From assembly GCA_030411725.1 (NCBI GenBank), contig MU839827.1, forward strand, positions 1,116,001-1,180,000: a stretch of 64,000 nucleotides of DNA. The letters run 5' to 3'. The stretch is from Echria macrotheca (taxonomy: Eukaryota; Ascomycota; Sordariomycetes; Sordariales; Schizotheciaceae). A program made the translations under genes and the position numbers. Under the pieces are notes generated by a model, which saw nothing but the letters and a program-made list of their open reading frames with translations, was not told the origin of the DNA and ran no database searches. This document shows positions 42,479 to 54,200 of the stretch, in pieces (within the stretch, counting starts at the first letter, position 1; each line of letters begins with the position of its first letter).

Positions 42479-43859
42479 TCACACCTGCCAGACCCTCGCA
42501 ACCTGCTGGCCTCCTCCCCCACTACCAAACATGGCCCTGAGATCGCCCGCCAGCAGCTCGGGCTTCTCATAGGCGGCAAAGTGGCCGCCCTCGGTGTGCA
42601 CCTTTTCAAAAACAACAGGCCCGAGGGTGCGGCCGTAGGTCCGGGGATAGACGAGCAGGTCCCTAGGAAAATACGACAGGCCCAGCTTGACGCGCGCGTT
42701 GTACCCGAGCTGGGCCTCGCGCTGCTCGCGGGTGTGCGGAAGCGTGTTGTTTTGCGACTCGTAGTAGATGCGCACGCTCGCGTCGGGCCCGGCGGCCGAG
42801 AACCAGTAGATGCACACCCACGCGAGGATCTCGTCGTCGGCCCACGGGTACGCGTCGGTCCAGTCGTGCAGCTTCTCGTAGATCCAGGCCAGCAGGGCCA
42901 CGGGCGAGTCGGCCAGGGCGGCGCCGACGGTCGACGGCCGCGTCGACTGCTCGATGTTGTAGCCGTAGCCCTGCTCGCGGAACCAGGCGGTGCGCTCGAG
43001 GCCGGCCTTCTCGGCGGCCGACAGCGGGAGCAGCGATTGCAGGTACAGAAGTGGGTGTTTGGTCAGGGACGGCGGGTCGGCCCGGATGTAGTTGAGGTGC
43101 GAGGCGAGACAGGCGTCCGGGTAGAGATGGCCGATCAGCCGCGTGATGGCGTATCCCCAGTCCCCGCCCTGCGTGACTGTTCTCAAAGTTCAGTATTCGA
43201 CTTCTCTCTTCTCTCTAGAAGTAGAGCATATACCGTATTTCGGATAGCCAAGCTTGACCATCAGGTTGTGCAGACACTCGGCATACTGAGGGATGTTGAA
43301 CCCGGGCTTGGACGGCCCCTCGGAGAAGCCAAAGTTGGGCAGCGAGGGCGCGACGACATCGAAGAAGGGGCCATCGTCTGACAAAGTCAGCAGCGGTAGG
43401 ATCTTGGATACTTCAATGAAGCTTCCCGGCCCTATATATGTTCGGAATTTCACATTAGTTACCATACTACCCCCTGCTGAGAGACGGACCCAGAAAAAAA
43501 AGGGGAGGGGAGGAACACATACAGCCATGACAGAACAGCAACGGGATACTCCCCTTCCGCCCGCTCTTTTGATGTACAAAGTGAATCTCTAGCTCGCCGA
43601 AGCCCTCGACGGCCACCTGTGTCGTGAACTGGGGGAGCTGCTCGTTCAGCTTGCGCTCGGCCGCGCGCCAGTCGAAGCCGTCCTCGTCCCGCCAGCGGGC
43701 GACCAGCCGCTTGAGGTCCGAGGTGGGCACGCCGTAGGACCAGTCGTCGGCCATGGGGACGTTGTCCTTTGGAAAGGTGGCCAGGTCGAGCTTCGAGCGG
43801 AGAGAGGCGAGCTTGGTGTCGGGGATGTCGATGGTGAAGGGTTTGATTGTTGATGTCAT
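42479..43859 (-). CDS. Epoxide hydrolase (alpha/beta-hydrolase, microsomal-type with EHN domain)
   Basis: Exons 43523-43859, 43234-43431 and 42479-43176 give 410 residues. Introns are 43432-43522 (GTATGT, TATAG) and 43177-43233 (GTATAT, ACAG); the joins restore LLFCHGWPGSFIEV and PKYVTQGGDWGY. The N-terminal 110 residues form the EHN domain (PFTIDIPDTKLASLRSKL, then WSYGVP). The oxyanion-hole motif HGWPG is at 111-115, nucleophile Asp184 is in GGDWG, and the catalytic His is in EGGHFAAYEKPELL near the C-terminus. The cap region carries conserved tyrosines (YSDTDAYPW-like WTDAYPW). There is no clear membrane anchor. It hydrolyses epoxides to diols, probably in detoxification or metabolism of an epoxide intermediate. 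Confidence 0.9.
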
Positions 43860-44388
43860 TTTGATTTTTTTTTTCTCCGTCACCGAATTCTTGATTATAG
43901 ATTTCTGTGTGTGTGTATGTGCTTTGCTTGTTGTTTCTTTGTCAGAAAGATGTATGTATATACGACTTGAGAGCTGTCTCATATCAGGCCTGGGGCTTAC
44001 ATGGCTACACCTTATTGTGCAGAGAGGATGGTAGGTTGAGTCGTGCTTGGGAAGATATCACGGCCGGTAGGTATCCTGATGGACTGGATAGAGGTCCGGT
44101 GGTAGAAGAGGGCAAACCCGAGAATATATATCTATGTTCAGGGGCGGACTACATTACAAATCCAAGTAGCTGCATCACCAAGTTTTTCGTGCTGCTTTTG
44201 CGCCCTGTTTGTCAATTTTCTTGTAGTTTGTTTCCCAGATAGCTACCGTCTCGGTGCTGATCGGCAATGCGTACCTCGATATCCGCCAAGTCCGCTGGAA
44301 TTCCGAGCGGCGATCTGCACAGCTCACTACGTCAGACCTCGCAATGGTATCCCATTCGTTCATTGGTCAATTCTTCCGTCCCGACCTA
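43860..44388. other. Upstream region of the epoxide hydrolase gene
   Basis: About 0.5 kb up to the inverted-repeat element. Includes a GT-rich tract near 43906-43920. No gene supported. Confidence 0.45.
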
Positions 44389-44752
44389 CCTTACAATCTC
44401 TTTGGGTGTGAAACGCAGCCCACCCCCCCTGCTGCATGAGTGGCAACCAATCGGATATTTGAATTCAGGTGGCTGCGCTAGTTGGTACATTGCGTTTCTG
44501 GGCAAAACGAAGCACCTGGAGCTTGTGGAAGAAGCGAAGGTTGTTTTCTAGTATTAAAAAATCCTATCCAAAGAAGCCGTAGATATCTTGCAAAAAGATT
44601 TTTGAAACGGCTGTTTTAGCTGGCAAAACGCGCTTTTCCGATGAGCGTTTACGTGTGTTGGACGCTGGCGCTGATGGCTATAGGTAAGCGAGAAGTACTG
44701 TGGGTCGGACATGGGGGGTGGGCTGCGTTTCACACCCAAAGAGATGATAAGG
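44389..44752. mobile_element. MITE-like element with long perfect terminal inverted repeats
   Basis: Positions 44396-44428 and 44713-44745 are perfect 33-nt inverted copies, starting ATCTCTTTGGGTGTG and ending in a C6/G6 run. Outside them five further bases (CCTTA) also match as inverted copies after two mismatches. The 284-nt interior has no coding frame. Ends carrying TA on both sides (…TTA and TAA…) are compatible with a TA target duplication as made by Tc1/mariner/pogo-type elements, but the duplication is not proven. No transposase is present, so it would be non-autonomous. Confidence 0.7.
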
Positions 44753-45161
44753 CTGGATTCGAAGCGGTATTTCCATTTCGGGAGGTTCCGCTCTGTTTCT
44801 TTCAGCGCGGCAACTTGACGATAGCTTCAAAGTTCAGCAGAGGTTTGCATTCAGATAGGTTGCAGTGGAAATAGGCGGCCTATTTGTAACAATCTAAGGC
44901 CTAAAGATCCTGCCCTAACGCTTCATCCAAATATTTCAACCCCCAAGGTAACCAAAGATAACCCCAAAACCCTTATAACGCCACACTGCAAACCTGAACA
45001 TAACCCCTTACCTATATACATAGAGGACCTCTATACATAAAGCCATTCACACATCTACCCAGGGCGTAGGAATTAGTACTGGCGGCGTTGGATATCATCG
45101 TTTCTAGCCTTTGCAGTCCTATTCTCAGTTATTCTACGTATTAGTACGGCCCAGATATTAC

Positions 45162-45398
45162 TTATAGCGAAAACGGCTTGTCGAACATAATGCCTTTCAA
45201 TAACTTGACGCGAGAAACAGCAACGTAGGTAAGGCCAACCTGGAAATCCAAACGAGAGACATCTACTACGGCTTTATCTACCATTGCCCCCTGAGACTTG
45301 TGTACCGTAATTGCGTAGGCTGTATTGAATAGAAACTAGGGCCTTGAGCACTCTTACTACCCATCAAAAACAGCTATCAATGCCCGGGACCCATAGAC
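45162..45398 (-). pseudogene. Decayed Helitron/PIF1-like helicase fragment (C-terminal motifs)
   Basis: On the minus strand 45332-45162 reads as 56 residues plus a stop, containing AYAITVHKSQGAMVDKAVV (helicase motif V region) and FQVGLTYVAVSRVKLL (motif VI), ending MFDKPFSL. This order and spacing is that of the C-terminus of Helitron-encoded PIF1-type helicases. Just upstream, 45398-45360 reads VYGSRALIAVFDG, the preceding conserved block, but two stops and one further stop separate the blocks, so the reading frame is broken. Rep and upstream helicase motifs are absent. Host PIF1 would be intact and longer; I therefore call it a transposon remnant. It lies 145 bp beyond the protease gene, same strand. 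Confidence 0.8.
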
Positions 45399-45542
45399 TT
45401 GCGGTGCTGCGTTTATGATGCGTGCATCAACGGCACGAGGGAAACCCTCATAACCAGTCGACGCTGCACCCCACTTGCCACCAAACCCCCTCTCATCGCA
45501 AGATTCATACCCCTCAGCCGTTGCCCTAGGCCTAATCCCTGC

Positions 45543-47531
45543 CTATGTGGCCAGGCGAACAGATTTGATATACCCCTCGGAGAAGTCCACAATGTCTTTG
45601 AAGACATCGTGGATGGGTGTGATATAGATCAAGGAGTTCTCCGCTCTGTGTGGCTTGAGACCCCTATACAAAAGCCCAGCAAGCCGTCCCTACAAGAGTT
45701 TATTAGTTATGTTCTCGGCAACAGCAGCAAATCTGCGTACCTCCTCGTCCCATATTACGGAACCCGAATCTCCCTGGTCACCAACAGCCGGATTTCTCGG
45801 GAAGATACAACCCAGCGCTGCTCCTTGGATATGGCTGATTTCCTTTGACACGCCGAAGCCGAGATGTCTGTCTTCGCGGATTGAGACGTTGTCCTTGATC
45901 TTGTTGAATCGACCGACCGTAACCCCTGTTGTTGTCCCGACCTTGAACACTCTGTCCGTGTGCTTCAGCCCTTCAAGGCCAGAGTCCGACGGCGGCTGTA
46001 AAAGCTTGCCAAATACATGTGGGAAGAAGCGTGGATTGTCATACTTCGCCCGCCAGGTTTCCTCCGAGGGGAGGAGATTCGCGCCAATTCGATCCGGGTT
46101 CAACGGCATAATTAACGCCCAGTCCAGCCGGGCGTTGTCAGCCGTACGTCTCTCGTAGCCTGACGCACAGAAGATTTTCCCCAGGATCTGCTTGCCGTTG
46201 TCAAAAAAGAAAATTATCTCCTTTCGCTCCGCCTCGGTTTTTGCCTTTTCGTCGCCGTTGTTTGACTGGGTGAAGTATTGAATCCAGACGTCCTTGACAG
46301 GCACTGTGTTGTTGTGCCTCACTCGAGATGGACTCTCGAACTCGGCACTTGGCGCTGATTCGGGCGTGATACCGTCCATGTCGAATTTCCAAAGCGCATC
46401 CGCTTGTGTCGGTTCCTCTATCGAAATCGATTTCACGTCAGGATCGAGCTTCACGCTGAATCCCTCGAGCGCCGGACGAACAACATGGTAGTTGGTAAGA
46501 AGCACCTTAACCCCGTTGGGGTGCTCGGTCGTCTCCACCTCCAACCAGCAGCCAACAGTGCCGATAAGGGGGTTATACTCGTCCCCCTCGTTGGACTTGA
46601 TATACTTCGCCGCACCAATGTCATCGCCAAGGTTGACTCTGGTGCGATATGGTGCGGGTAGCTTGAGATTGAAAAACTCACGTTTCTTTTCCGCCTCTTC
46701 TTCGGAGTGGCGGCTTGGTAGCAAAGGGAACGGCAGCTCTCGAGGAGCGTTATGCTCCATGTGGACGCGAAGCTTGGCGTACTCAAAGGTTGACAGATAT
46801 TCTTGAAGCTGTTTGACGACAGGAGGCCAGGTAGTCTCGCGACAGTCTTTGTCAAGTGAAACGTAGACGGTGTTGGGATTTTCGCTGTCCACGGGTGAAA
46901 AACCGAGCCTGAAGAGGCTGATGGCCGTGACATGACCTTTCGTGTGGCGATTGGCGGACAGCAGTTCATCGACATGTTTCCTTATAACCGGCCAATCAGT
47001 CCCCAAACCTTGGGCGAGCAGAGATGGCGAGATCGGCGCCATGAATTTGTCGACCATGAGCTCTTGTGCAATCATTTCGACCGTAATATCTAGCTGGGAC
47101 AGTCTCTCGCTCTTGCATCGCTGTTCGTCGACGAACTTCTTCACTTGCTTGACGACGTCGAGCCACACCCACGAGCAACTCTCATCCACCCAACGCGCGA
47201 CAATAAGGATGGTTGGTTGACCCTTCATTGGGCGGTAGATGTCGGCCTCTTCTGGCATCCTGGAAGTAAAGTCGATAGAAATAACCCCTTCCACCCTCTC
47301 CTTTTCGAGGATTCGGTGTGTTTCGAGGGTCAAGGACACATCACCGAGCTCTTCCTCAATCATGTGGACCTGCTCATCGCCCTCCATTTCCGACAGGGGA
47401 AGTTGATACGCTGGAGGTGCCGAAACTCTCAGTCGGACGTTTGAGATGTCGAATTTTCCAGCGGCGCTGACATCGGAAGATGTTGTTGGGGATCGCTGGA
47501 AGCGTTTCGTCGGGAGAGGATTCGGACCCAT
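45543..47531 (-). CDS. Chymotrypsin-fold serine protease domain protein with duplicated N-terminal module
   Basis: Exons 45741-47531 and 45543-45689 give 645 residues. The 51-bp intron (45690-45740) has donor GTACGC, branch ACTAAT and acceptor TTGTAG; without it the frame ends at a spurious NITNKLL. The second exon adds GRLAGLLYRG...LIYITPIHDVFKDI, the missing last strands of a trypsin-like fold. The catalytic triad is His349 (LLTNYHVV), Asp470 (ARLDWALI) and Ser589 (GDQGDSGSV). Start ATG 47531 is the first Met in frame. There is no signal peptide, so it is intracellular. Residues 106-155 and 218-261 resemble each other (hydrophobic strand, W, then VVKQ(V/L)..(F/Y)), an apparent duplicated module of unknown function. 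Substrate unknown. Intracellular trypsin-like domains occur in fungal conflict-type proteins, but no NTPase is visible here. Confidence 0.75.
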
Positions 47532-48684
47532 TGTTGACAGAGTGTGCTGCAAGGATTCCGATGTGGAAATGTGAAATGCCGAAGAATTGTTGGAGGATGC
47601 AAGGAAAGGTTTCAAAAAGGTGAAATTGAGAATTAGGTACCTCTTATACCTAATACTTAAGGCCTACTATTATTGTCACGGCCGTCACGGCAGCTAGCGC
47701 AGCGCTGCAACCACTAGGCCATGCCCTTATAAAAGGATACAAATCAATGACTCAGTTGATTCCAGCGCTCTATATAGCTCGTCAGTCACGAGCACAGGGC
47801 CTGCTGGGCCTAACTCGTGCTGGCATATATCCACAGTTAGGATTCTAAGTTGTTGACCTTAGAATCTGGCAATACTTTTGGAAGGCTAGTCAATTGGGTG
47901 TGGGTCTGGTTGAAAAGTCGTCAGACCATCGTCACCTCGACCCGCGCCGTTTGTTAGGTCAGGCAGGAGCACCCAGATCAGGTGGAAGGCACGCATGGAC
48001 CCAGGGCATTGTATTTGTGGGAATCTGGGTTCTCCGCAGGGAATAGATTGTGTGTCAATTAGTAGTACTGGCCCAGCCGGAGCTGGGCCGGGTCATCTAT
48101 CTATGTCTATTCTGTTCCTTTGTTTCTGAATGCCTTCATCTTCCTGACTCAGTTGTCTTTGACCCAATTGTCTGCAAGTAAACAAAGCGTCTAAGACCAG
48201 CATCACTGGCGGCCCTTTGCCCCTCAGGGTGCCTGAATCTTCACAGTACTCAGCCAGCCACAGGCTCACTTCTCTCCTCTTCGAGAAAGCAAGCATCCTT
48301 AGCACCAGTCTCTCACGTGCGATGCGCCAGGGCCGTGACAACGGCCTTGAGTCTAAACCTGCGGGGCGTGATCCAATTCAAGAACCAGGGTTAGGGTTCG
48401 CTGCCACTCCAGAAAGAAAGAAGGCTGCCTTCTGAGCCACATCACTCCTTCTCCAGACGAAGAATCAAGCTTGCCCAAATTGCTCTTGACAACAAACCTC
48501 GGCGAGGGCAATAATTGATCAGTCTGCTTCTTACGGCCAAATTTATTCACCAATGTAACCACTTTGTCCGTTTCTCTTCTCACAAGCCCCCATCTCAGTC
48601 CGACTGCAGCCACACCCACCAAGCCCAGCACCAGCAACGCACCCCACCACAAAAACCGCCCAACCCACCAATCGGCCCGCAGCC
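47532..48684. other. Divergent intergenic region
   Basis: 1.15 kb upstream of both the protease gene and the next small gene. Near the protease it is AT-rich and carries fragments such as paired AGCGCTGC/CTAG stretches at 47695-47720. A GGGTTAGGGTT telomere-like stretch sits at 48388-48398, too short to mean much. No gene supported. Confidence 0.4.
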
Positions 48685-49391
48685 ATGACGCGCGACCCCC
48701 CCACCGTTACCGATGTTAGCATTCCCGCGACGGCGGCGCCCCCCACCACCACCACCGACGCCGCCGAGTCCGACAGCCAGCTCCGCCTCCGCCGTCTCCA
48801 ACAACAACAATCCCTCCTCCTCCTCCACGCCGCCATCCCCATCGACGACTTCCTCCTCACCCAAAACACCCCAATCGACAACACCATGGTAATTTTCCTT
48901 CCCCCCTTCCAATTCCCTCCCCATAACTAACCCTCACCAAAAAAAAGAACAAAGACGCAACCTACACCTACATCCACATGCACCCCCCCCGCACAGCCGA
49001 CCTCTTCGAGGACTTCTGCAAGGACAAGCTCCCCGCCGACGACATCTACGTCCCGCCCCACCTGCAGCCCATCAACCCCGAGGACGAGGACGACGTGGTG
49101 CCCGACCAGCACGCCGCCTTTGGGATCGCCAAGGCGACGCAAAAGGTGCGCGAGCCCGCCTGGAAGGACCTCGGCCTGGCCGAGCTCATGCACAAGGGCC
49201 CCGGGACGACAACAACAACAAATACTGCTGGTGGTGGTGCTGGCGGGGAGGCGGGGGCGTCGTCTTCGATGATGGGGGGGTCGTCGGGGGCGGTTGGCGT
49301 CCAGAGGGGAGGGGCGGGGAGTTCGAGGCCTGGACCTGTCAGGAAGTTGAGGAGGGGGGGTGGTCCGTTTCGGGGGCCGCTGCCGAGGTAG
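48685..49391 (+). CDS. Small conserved-looking protein, unknown
   Basis: Exons 48685-48888 and 48948-49391 give 215 residues; the 59-bp intron has donor GTAATT, branch AACTAAC and an A-rich acceptor ending AAAG, phase 0. The N-terminal 40 residues are Thr/Ala/Pro-rich, then a Gln/Leu helix leads into PIDDFLLTQNTPIDNTM. The second exon opens with NKDATYTYIHMHPPRTADLFEDFC and DDIYVPPHLQPINPEDEDD, and GIAKATQKVREPAWKDLGLAELMHK, which look constrained. The C-terminus is Gly/Ser-rich and ends with RGG-like basic repeats (RKLRRGGGPFRGPLPR). I do not recognise a family. The matching frame across a well-formed intron supports a real gene. Confidence 0.6.
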
Positions 49392-49775
49392 TTAGGTGGC
49401 TGATGTTTTTTTTTGTTGGGACATATGGTACGGGATTATGGAGGCGTTTATCAGTTTGCTTTACAGAGTCGGTATGGAGAAGAGCATGGATAGGGAGTGG
49501 TCTGGCGTTGTTGTATTGCAAATACCCTAGCTCTATCCACAATGGATATGCATTTCTCTGTTGTCTCCTCCCGTATCATAACCAATGCCGCCTTCTCTCC
49601 TCCGTTCGCCGGGTATGTATCAATACCAACCCCGAGGATCCCGTGAAAAAAATAACATAGTCTTGAATTACACCCGGCCCTTCCCATCCCCAACGCCACC
49701 CAATGCCATAGGTACCATGCTGCCCCAAATAGAAACCTCATCATATCCCTCCGTCACCACCAAGAGTGTCTACTG
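49392..49775. other. Convergent intergenic region
   Basis: 0.38 kb of 3' flanks with a T8 run at 49407-49414. Nothing else seen. Confidence 0.5.
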
Positions 49776-50551
49776 CTACCCCTTCCCAAGCAACGCCTCC
49801 CTCTCCAACACCTCCGGCTGGAACTTGACCAAGAAAACCGTCTTGCCAGGCCACATCTCCCCGTCCTCCTTGCCGCCGACCGTATGCGCCGTCACCCTAG
49901 CCGGGAACGCAGCCCCGTCGCAGACCCCCTCGACAATGCCCGCGACGAACGCGGCGCAGTTGAGCTGGCTCATCTCGCGCGGCACGCTGATGTACGCGTT
50001 CACCACCGGCTCGTTGTCGATAATCATGTACTCGTCGGGCGTCTCGGCGTTGGAGCTCCGCTGCACCTCGTTGGCCTGCCGCCCAAACAGGTGCTGCCAC
50101 ACGTTGCCCTTGATGAAGTGCAGCAGCGCGATGATGTTGAGCGGCCGCGTCTGCGTCCGCGCCGGCTCGCGTATCAGCAGGAGGTCCAGCAGCTTGAGTC
50201 CGATCGGGTGGCCTTGGACGTTTAACCTAACGATTCACAAATTGTCCGTGTCAGTTATGAGCGAGAGAGAGATAGAGAGAAAGAAAAAAGGGTTGGGTGG
50301 GAGACTCAGAGAGAGTCAGAGAGAAAGAGTAATGGAACGCACCGCTTCTCGAGATCCTGAATACCCGTCACCCTCTTCTGCGCATATGCCACCATCTCCG
50401 AGAATAAATACGCAAAGCTGGCCTGGCTCAGCTCCGACGTCCGGGACCGGTTGAGTGGGCGGTGGTAGATGGTTTTGCCGTTGGTCGGGTACCGCAGTCC
50501 GCCTCCCGACTCCTTGCCGCCCGGCTTCCCCGCCGTCCCCATGTGCGCCAT
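49776..50551 (-). CDS. TRS31: TRAPP complex subunit Trs31 (TRAPPC5)
   Basis: Exons 50343-50551 and 49776-50226 give 219 residues. The 116-bp intron (50227-50342) has donor GTGCGT and acceptor GTTAG, joining LEKR to LNVQGHPIGLKLLDLL. ATG 50551 is the first in-frame Met; 50542 is an alternative. The Bet3-family fold is clear: RTSELSQASFAYLFSEMVAYAQKRV, NIIALLHFIKGNVWQHLFGRQAN, EYMIIDNEPVVNAYISVP and LNCAAFVAGIVEGVCDGAAFPARVTAH follow the TRAPPC5 order. The TRAPP complexes are Rab GTPase exchange factors at the Golgi and in autophagy; that role is family knowledge. A Gly-rich insert (GGKEDGEMW) sits near the end. The gene is upstream of and on the same strand as CAND1. Confidence 0.92.
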
Positions 50552-51233
50552 GGCAGACAGGAAATGATACACGTCGTAGCAGTGGAATTGTGTTCGAATC
50601 AGCTCTCAATTGCCGTCGTGGTTGCTCCTGCTTGGGCTCCCGGTTTGTTGGAGGGACAAATGGACTGGCTACTGTCAAAGCTCCCCGCCCTTGCACCCTC
50701 GTGGTGGGCGGTGTGGGGTCCCGATGTGGGGGTCGGCCCTACTAAAAGGACAGTGAGCGCCATCCTTGAATGGACTGTACGCAGCACCAGGAAGACTTCG
50801 ATCCACCAACGGATGCATGCTAAATCAATTACGCATTAAAGATGCAGTTAACGAAAAGGCCTTGACTGTAGCTTCAGAAACCTGGTTGCCTTCGCGCCCA
50901 CCCCTGATCTGCTGCGACTTGACCGTCTGGGTCAAGACGGGGAAGACCGGCATCCACAGTTCTTTTAGTGGCATCGAAAAGGCGAAGATACACCGTTCTA
51001 TTGCTGAACTGCGCTGTATGATAACTAATGACTGGCGTCCTCTCCCGCAGAAAGATGCTCCCGCTTCTATTGGCTGGCATCTAGTACACATTTTCATTCC
51101 TCGCGACGAAGTCCAATGACAGCGCCCAAAACCGAGTCTGGGAGGTTATATGCGTCCAGTCGGCCACCATGGAGAGATTGAGTCTAGACTCCCTGAACTC
51201 CCTGAGTCTGAAACTCCGTCTCGCTTCCCCTCC
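50552..51233. other. Upstream region of TRS31
   Basis: 0.68 kb between TRS31 and the 3' end of the CAND1 gene. No supported gene or repeat. Confidence 0.45.
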
Positions 51234-54200
51234 CTACGAAAGATTCGCATTGGAGCCTTTACCCTCGTCTCGCAGCATCCGGATCTGGTTTGCAAAGTCC
51301 TTGTTGACATAGTCCAGGTAGCTGACCCATGTCGGATTCGAGCCCGGCACTGTGACAGTCTCCGGCTTCAATGCGTCCAAAAGAAGCGTCACACGTAGCA
51401 CAGCCTTGTTCGCTTCGTCTTGCTTTTCGATTTCCTGCTTTACCGCCGTATCCTTGAGCTTGGTAGAGAGTGTCTGGCGAAAGGCTTCGGCAATCGAATC
51501 CAGTCTGCGTGCCGTCTCATCCGGGTCGAGGTATGCCAGCTTGGAAACCATTAGGTTGCAAAGCGCGCGGATATCGTTGTCGTCCTTCAAACCGGCAACA
51601 ACCCGATCGTAAAGATCAATGATGCTAATGCGTGAGAACGCCGACTCCATCAGCGCGTATAGAGTCTCGTAGGCAGCCTAGAAATAACACTGTAAGCATG
51701 CCGGCAGGGAATGAAGGAACACGCGTCCACGAACCTTGCGGACTTCAAGACCATCATCGATGATATGCTTGAACGGACCCATCTGCACTTCCCGGATAAG
51801 CTCCTGTCTGATTTGGGTCTCGCGCATAACGAAAGGAAGAAGCTGGTTCAAATGGCCCAGAATTAACTCTGGCTTGTTATGAGCTGCCGAGTTGAGGGTC
51901 GACATCGCATGACGGCGGATTTCACTATCAGGATCCTCCAGCACCGTCTTGAGCATGTCAACCAAGGAACCCTTGAGAAGAGCGTCGAACGCTTCGTTCT
52001 CATCAGGCAGAGTGAAGCGAAGCGCTTGGACAGCAAGCGCTCTCGAGACCACCGACTTATCCTTGAGCAATGACTATCATCCTGTTAGCAGCCGAGGGCA
52101 CCGCTGTGAGAGAGAGACAAACCCCGAGTTTCGGCATGTAAGTCTTGGGATCGATGATCACCATACGTCCTGCACACTCAGCACAAACCGCCTTGTTGTC
52201 ATCTGCCTTAGCCGCATCAAGGATTTGCTGCCAAATCAACGTCGAGAACTTGCTGATATCGGTCGATGATACAGCCGCCTGCTGAAGAATCTCCTTGATT
52301 GCCTGGAGGAGAAGATATTGCGTGTTGCCCTCCTCCTTCATAGCCTTAAGAATTACGGGCAGATATGCCGTAACGTTGCCGGCACCAGCTCGACCCAGTG
52401 CAACAGCTGCCGCACGGCTCACCCGGCCGAAACCGTTGCTGAATTGTGACAAGAATATATCGGGAGGCAGTGGAAAGTTCGTTCCAAGCCGCAGTCCGGT
52501 CTCTCCCAGAACAGCAAGCGCGAGGCTGGCACGGGCCTCGTCCTCCGAGTGAGATTTTATCTCCTGAACGAAGCTATCCAGGGTAATACCAGCGGAGTCT
52601 CCGCTAGCAACAAGCAGGGTGCCGATGACCTTGCCGACGACCGATGGCTCGCCGCCAACTCCAACATCCTTGAGCAAGCCGGTCATAAGCGGTTCACCGA
52701 GACCGACCTGCCCAACACTGGTCACGAAGATGAGAAGCGAGTCAAGAACACTTCCAGCCACAGGGCCCCGGAGAAGACCACAGAGCGCGCGGATGAGCGG
52801 TTGTGTGACGACAACTTTTGGCTTTTCTTGTACGAGATGAGCAAGAACGAGAAGCCCAGGGCCAAGGAGTTGGGCATCATTGTTAGTGATGACAGGGATA
52901 AGCGCCGTGACGACACTTTGTATGGTTGTATCGTCCAACGTGCCCTTGGTTGCGGGCGAGAGGACGAGATGTTTAAGAGCCATGATGCTTGAACCCCTCA
53001 GAGACCGATTGGCTTTCCGCAATTGCGCGCCCAGCTCGACAACAACCTGGCGAATCCATCGGGTCTCGAATTGAACACCGCTGGTCGAAAGCGCAGCCAC
53101 ATTGTCGACTGCGCGGACGGCGGCCAGCCTGGTCGTCTCATTCTTGAGTCGCTCCAGGAGATACGCGAGCGCCAACGAGCGTCTCTCCTCGGAGAGAAGG
53201 CCTTGGCCCTCACTTCCCGAAGTCCTAGAAAGCAGTGTGCCAAGAGCATGAATGGCTTTCTGTCGAACCTCGGCATCAGCGTCGTTGGCTGTCGTGCGGT
53301 TGACAATCACGTCATACAGCTGCTGAAGCTCCCCCTTGAACTTCTGGGCCGTGAGACGAGACCGTGGTGGCGTGATCGTCTTGACGACCTCTTCGGCAGT
53401 CTGAATCGCTTGTTCCGAAATTTTGTGGTACCTATCATCTACAACCGATATCACACAAGATACAATCTTGGGAAGGTGTGGCTGCAGCACTGCCGACGAA
53501 TGATTCTTCGCAATGTTGCTGATGAGCCGGAGCACGGCAATTTTCAGTGTGCCGGTCGTTGCCGAAGCATTACCGCCAGCAGTTGAGAAAGTTGCAGATA
53601 TGTTCGCTGCGCCGGTGGGTTTGATAGCGTCAACAATCAGTCCGATGATCTGGTCAAAATAAGGCGCAAGACCACCCCTCTGCACCGTAACCATGTCGTC
53701 GAGCAACTTCAATGTAGCCTGCTTGGTAGGTAGAAGTTTCCCCTTGAGGAGCTTCGCAGCCGACTTGACAATCGTCGGAGTGAGACCGGCGAGGTCAGCA
53801 CGCGGTCCCGAGGCTGGGATTTTCTCCATCGTCGGGGAGGTGAGGCCGGTGCCCGACAACGAGGAAGTGGCCAGGGTCATGGCAAAAGCCGAAGCACCTC
53901 CGCCACTGCTCTGTCGCCGACGCTTTCGGCTAGGAGGAAGCTGATTGAGGTACTCGTTCTGATCACTGTCGATGGAAAGTTCTGGTATAACGCCCTCGCC
54001 CGTTTTGCGGACGAGAAGCGACATTGCTGATAGGACCTCGAGACGAACGCTCTCCTCGCGCTCATCGAATCTCTTGACCAGCGCCGGCGCCACTTTTCCG
54101 TATAGGACGCCATTCTCCAAGAGGTCGCCGGAGCTTCTTGTTGAAATAAGCGTGTAAAGAGCCTTGGCGGCGCAACGTCTGACCTTCCAGCTCGCATCAT

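Noticed and set aside
45413..45607. Minus-strand frame overlapping the protease 3' exon region
   Set aside because: The neighbouring phase gives the family-like C-terminus by splicing; this frame has no conserved pattern.
48388..48398. Telomere-like GGGTTAGGGTT
   Set aside because: Fewer than two full repeats inside gene-rich DNA; expected by chance.
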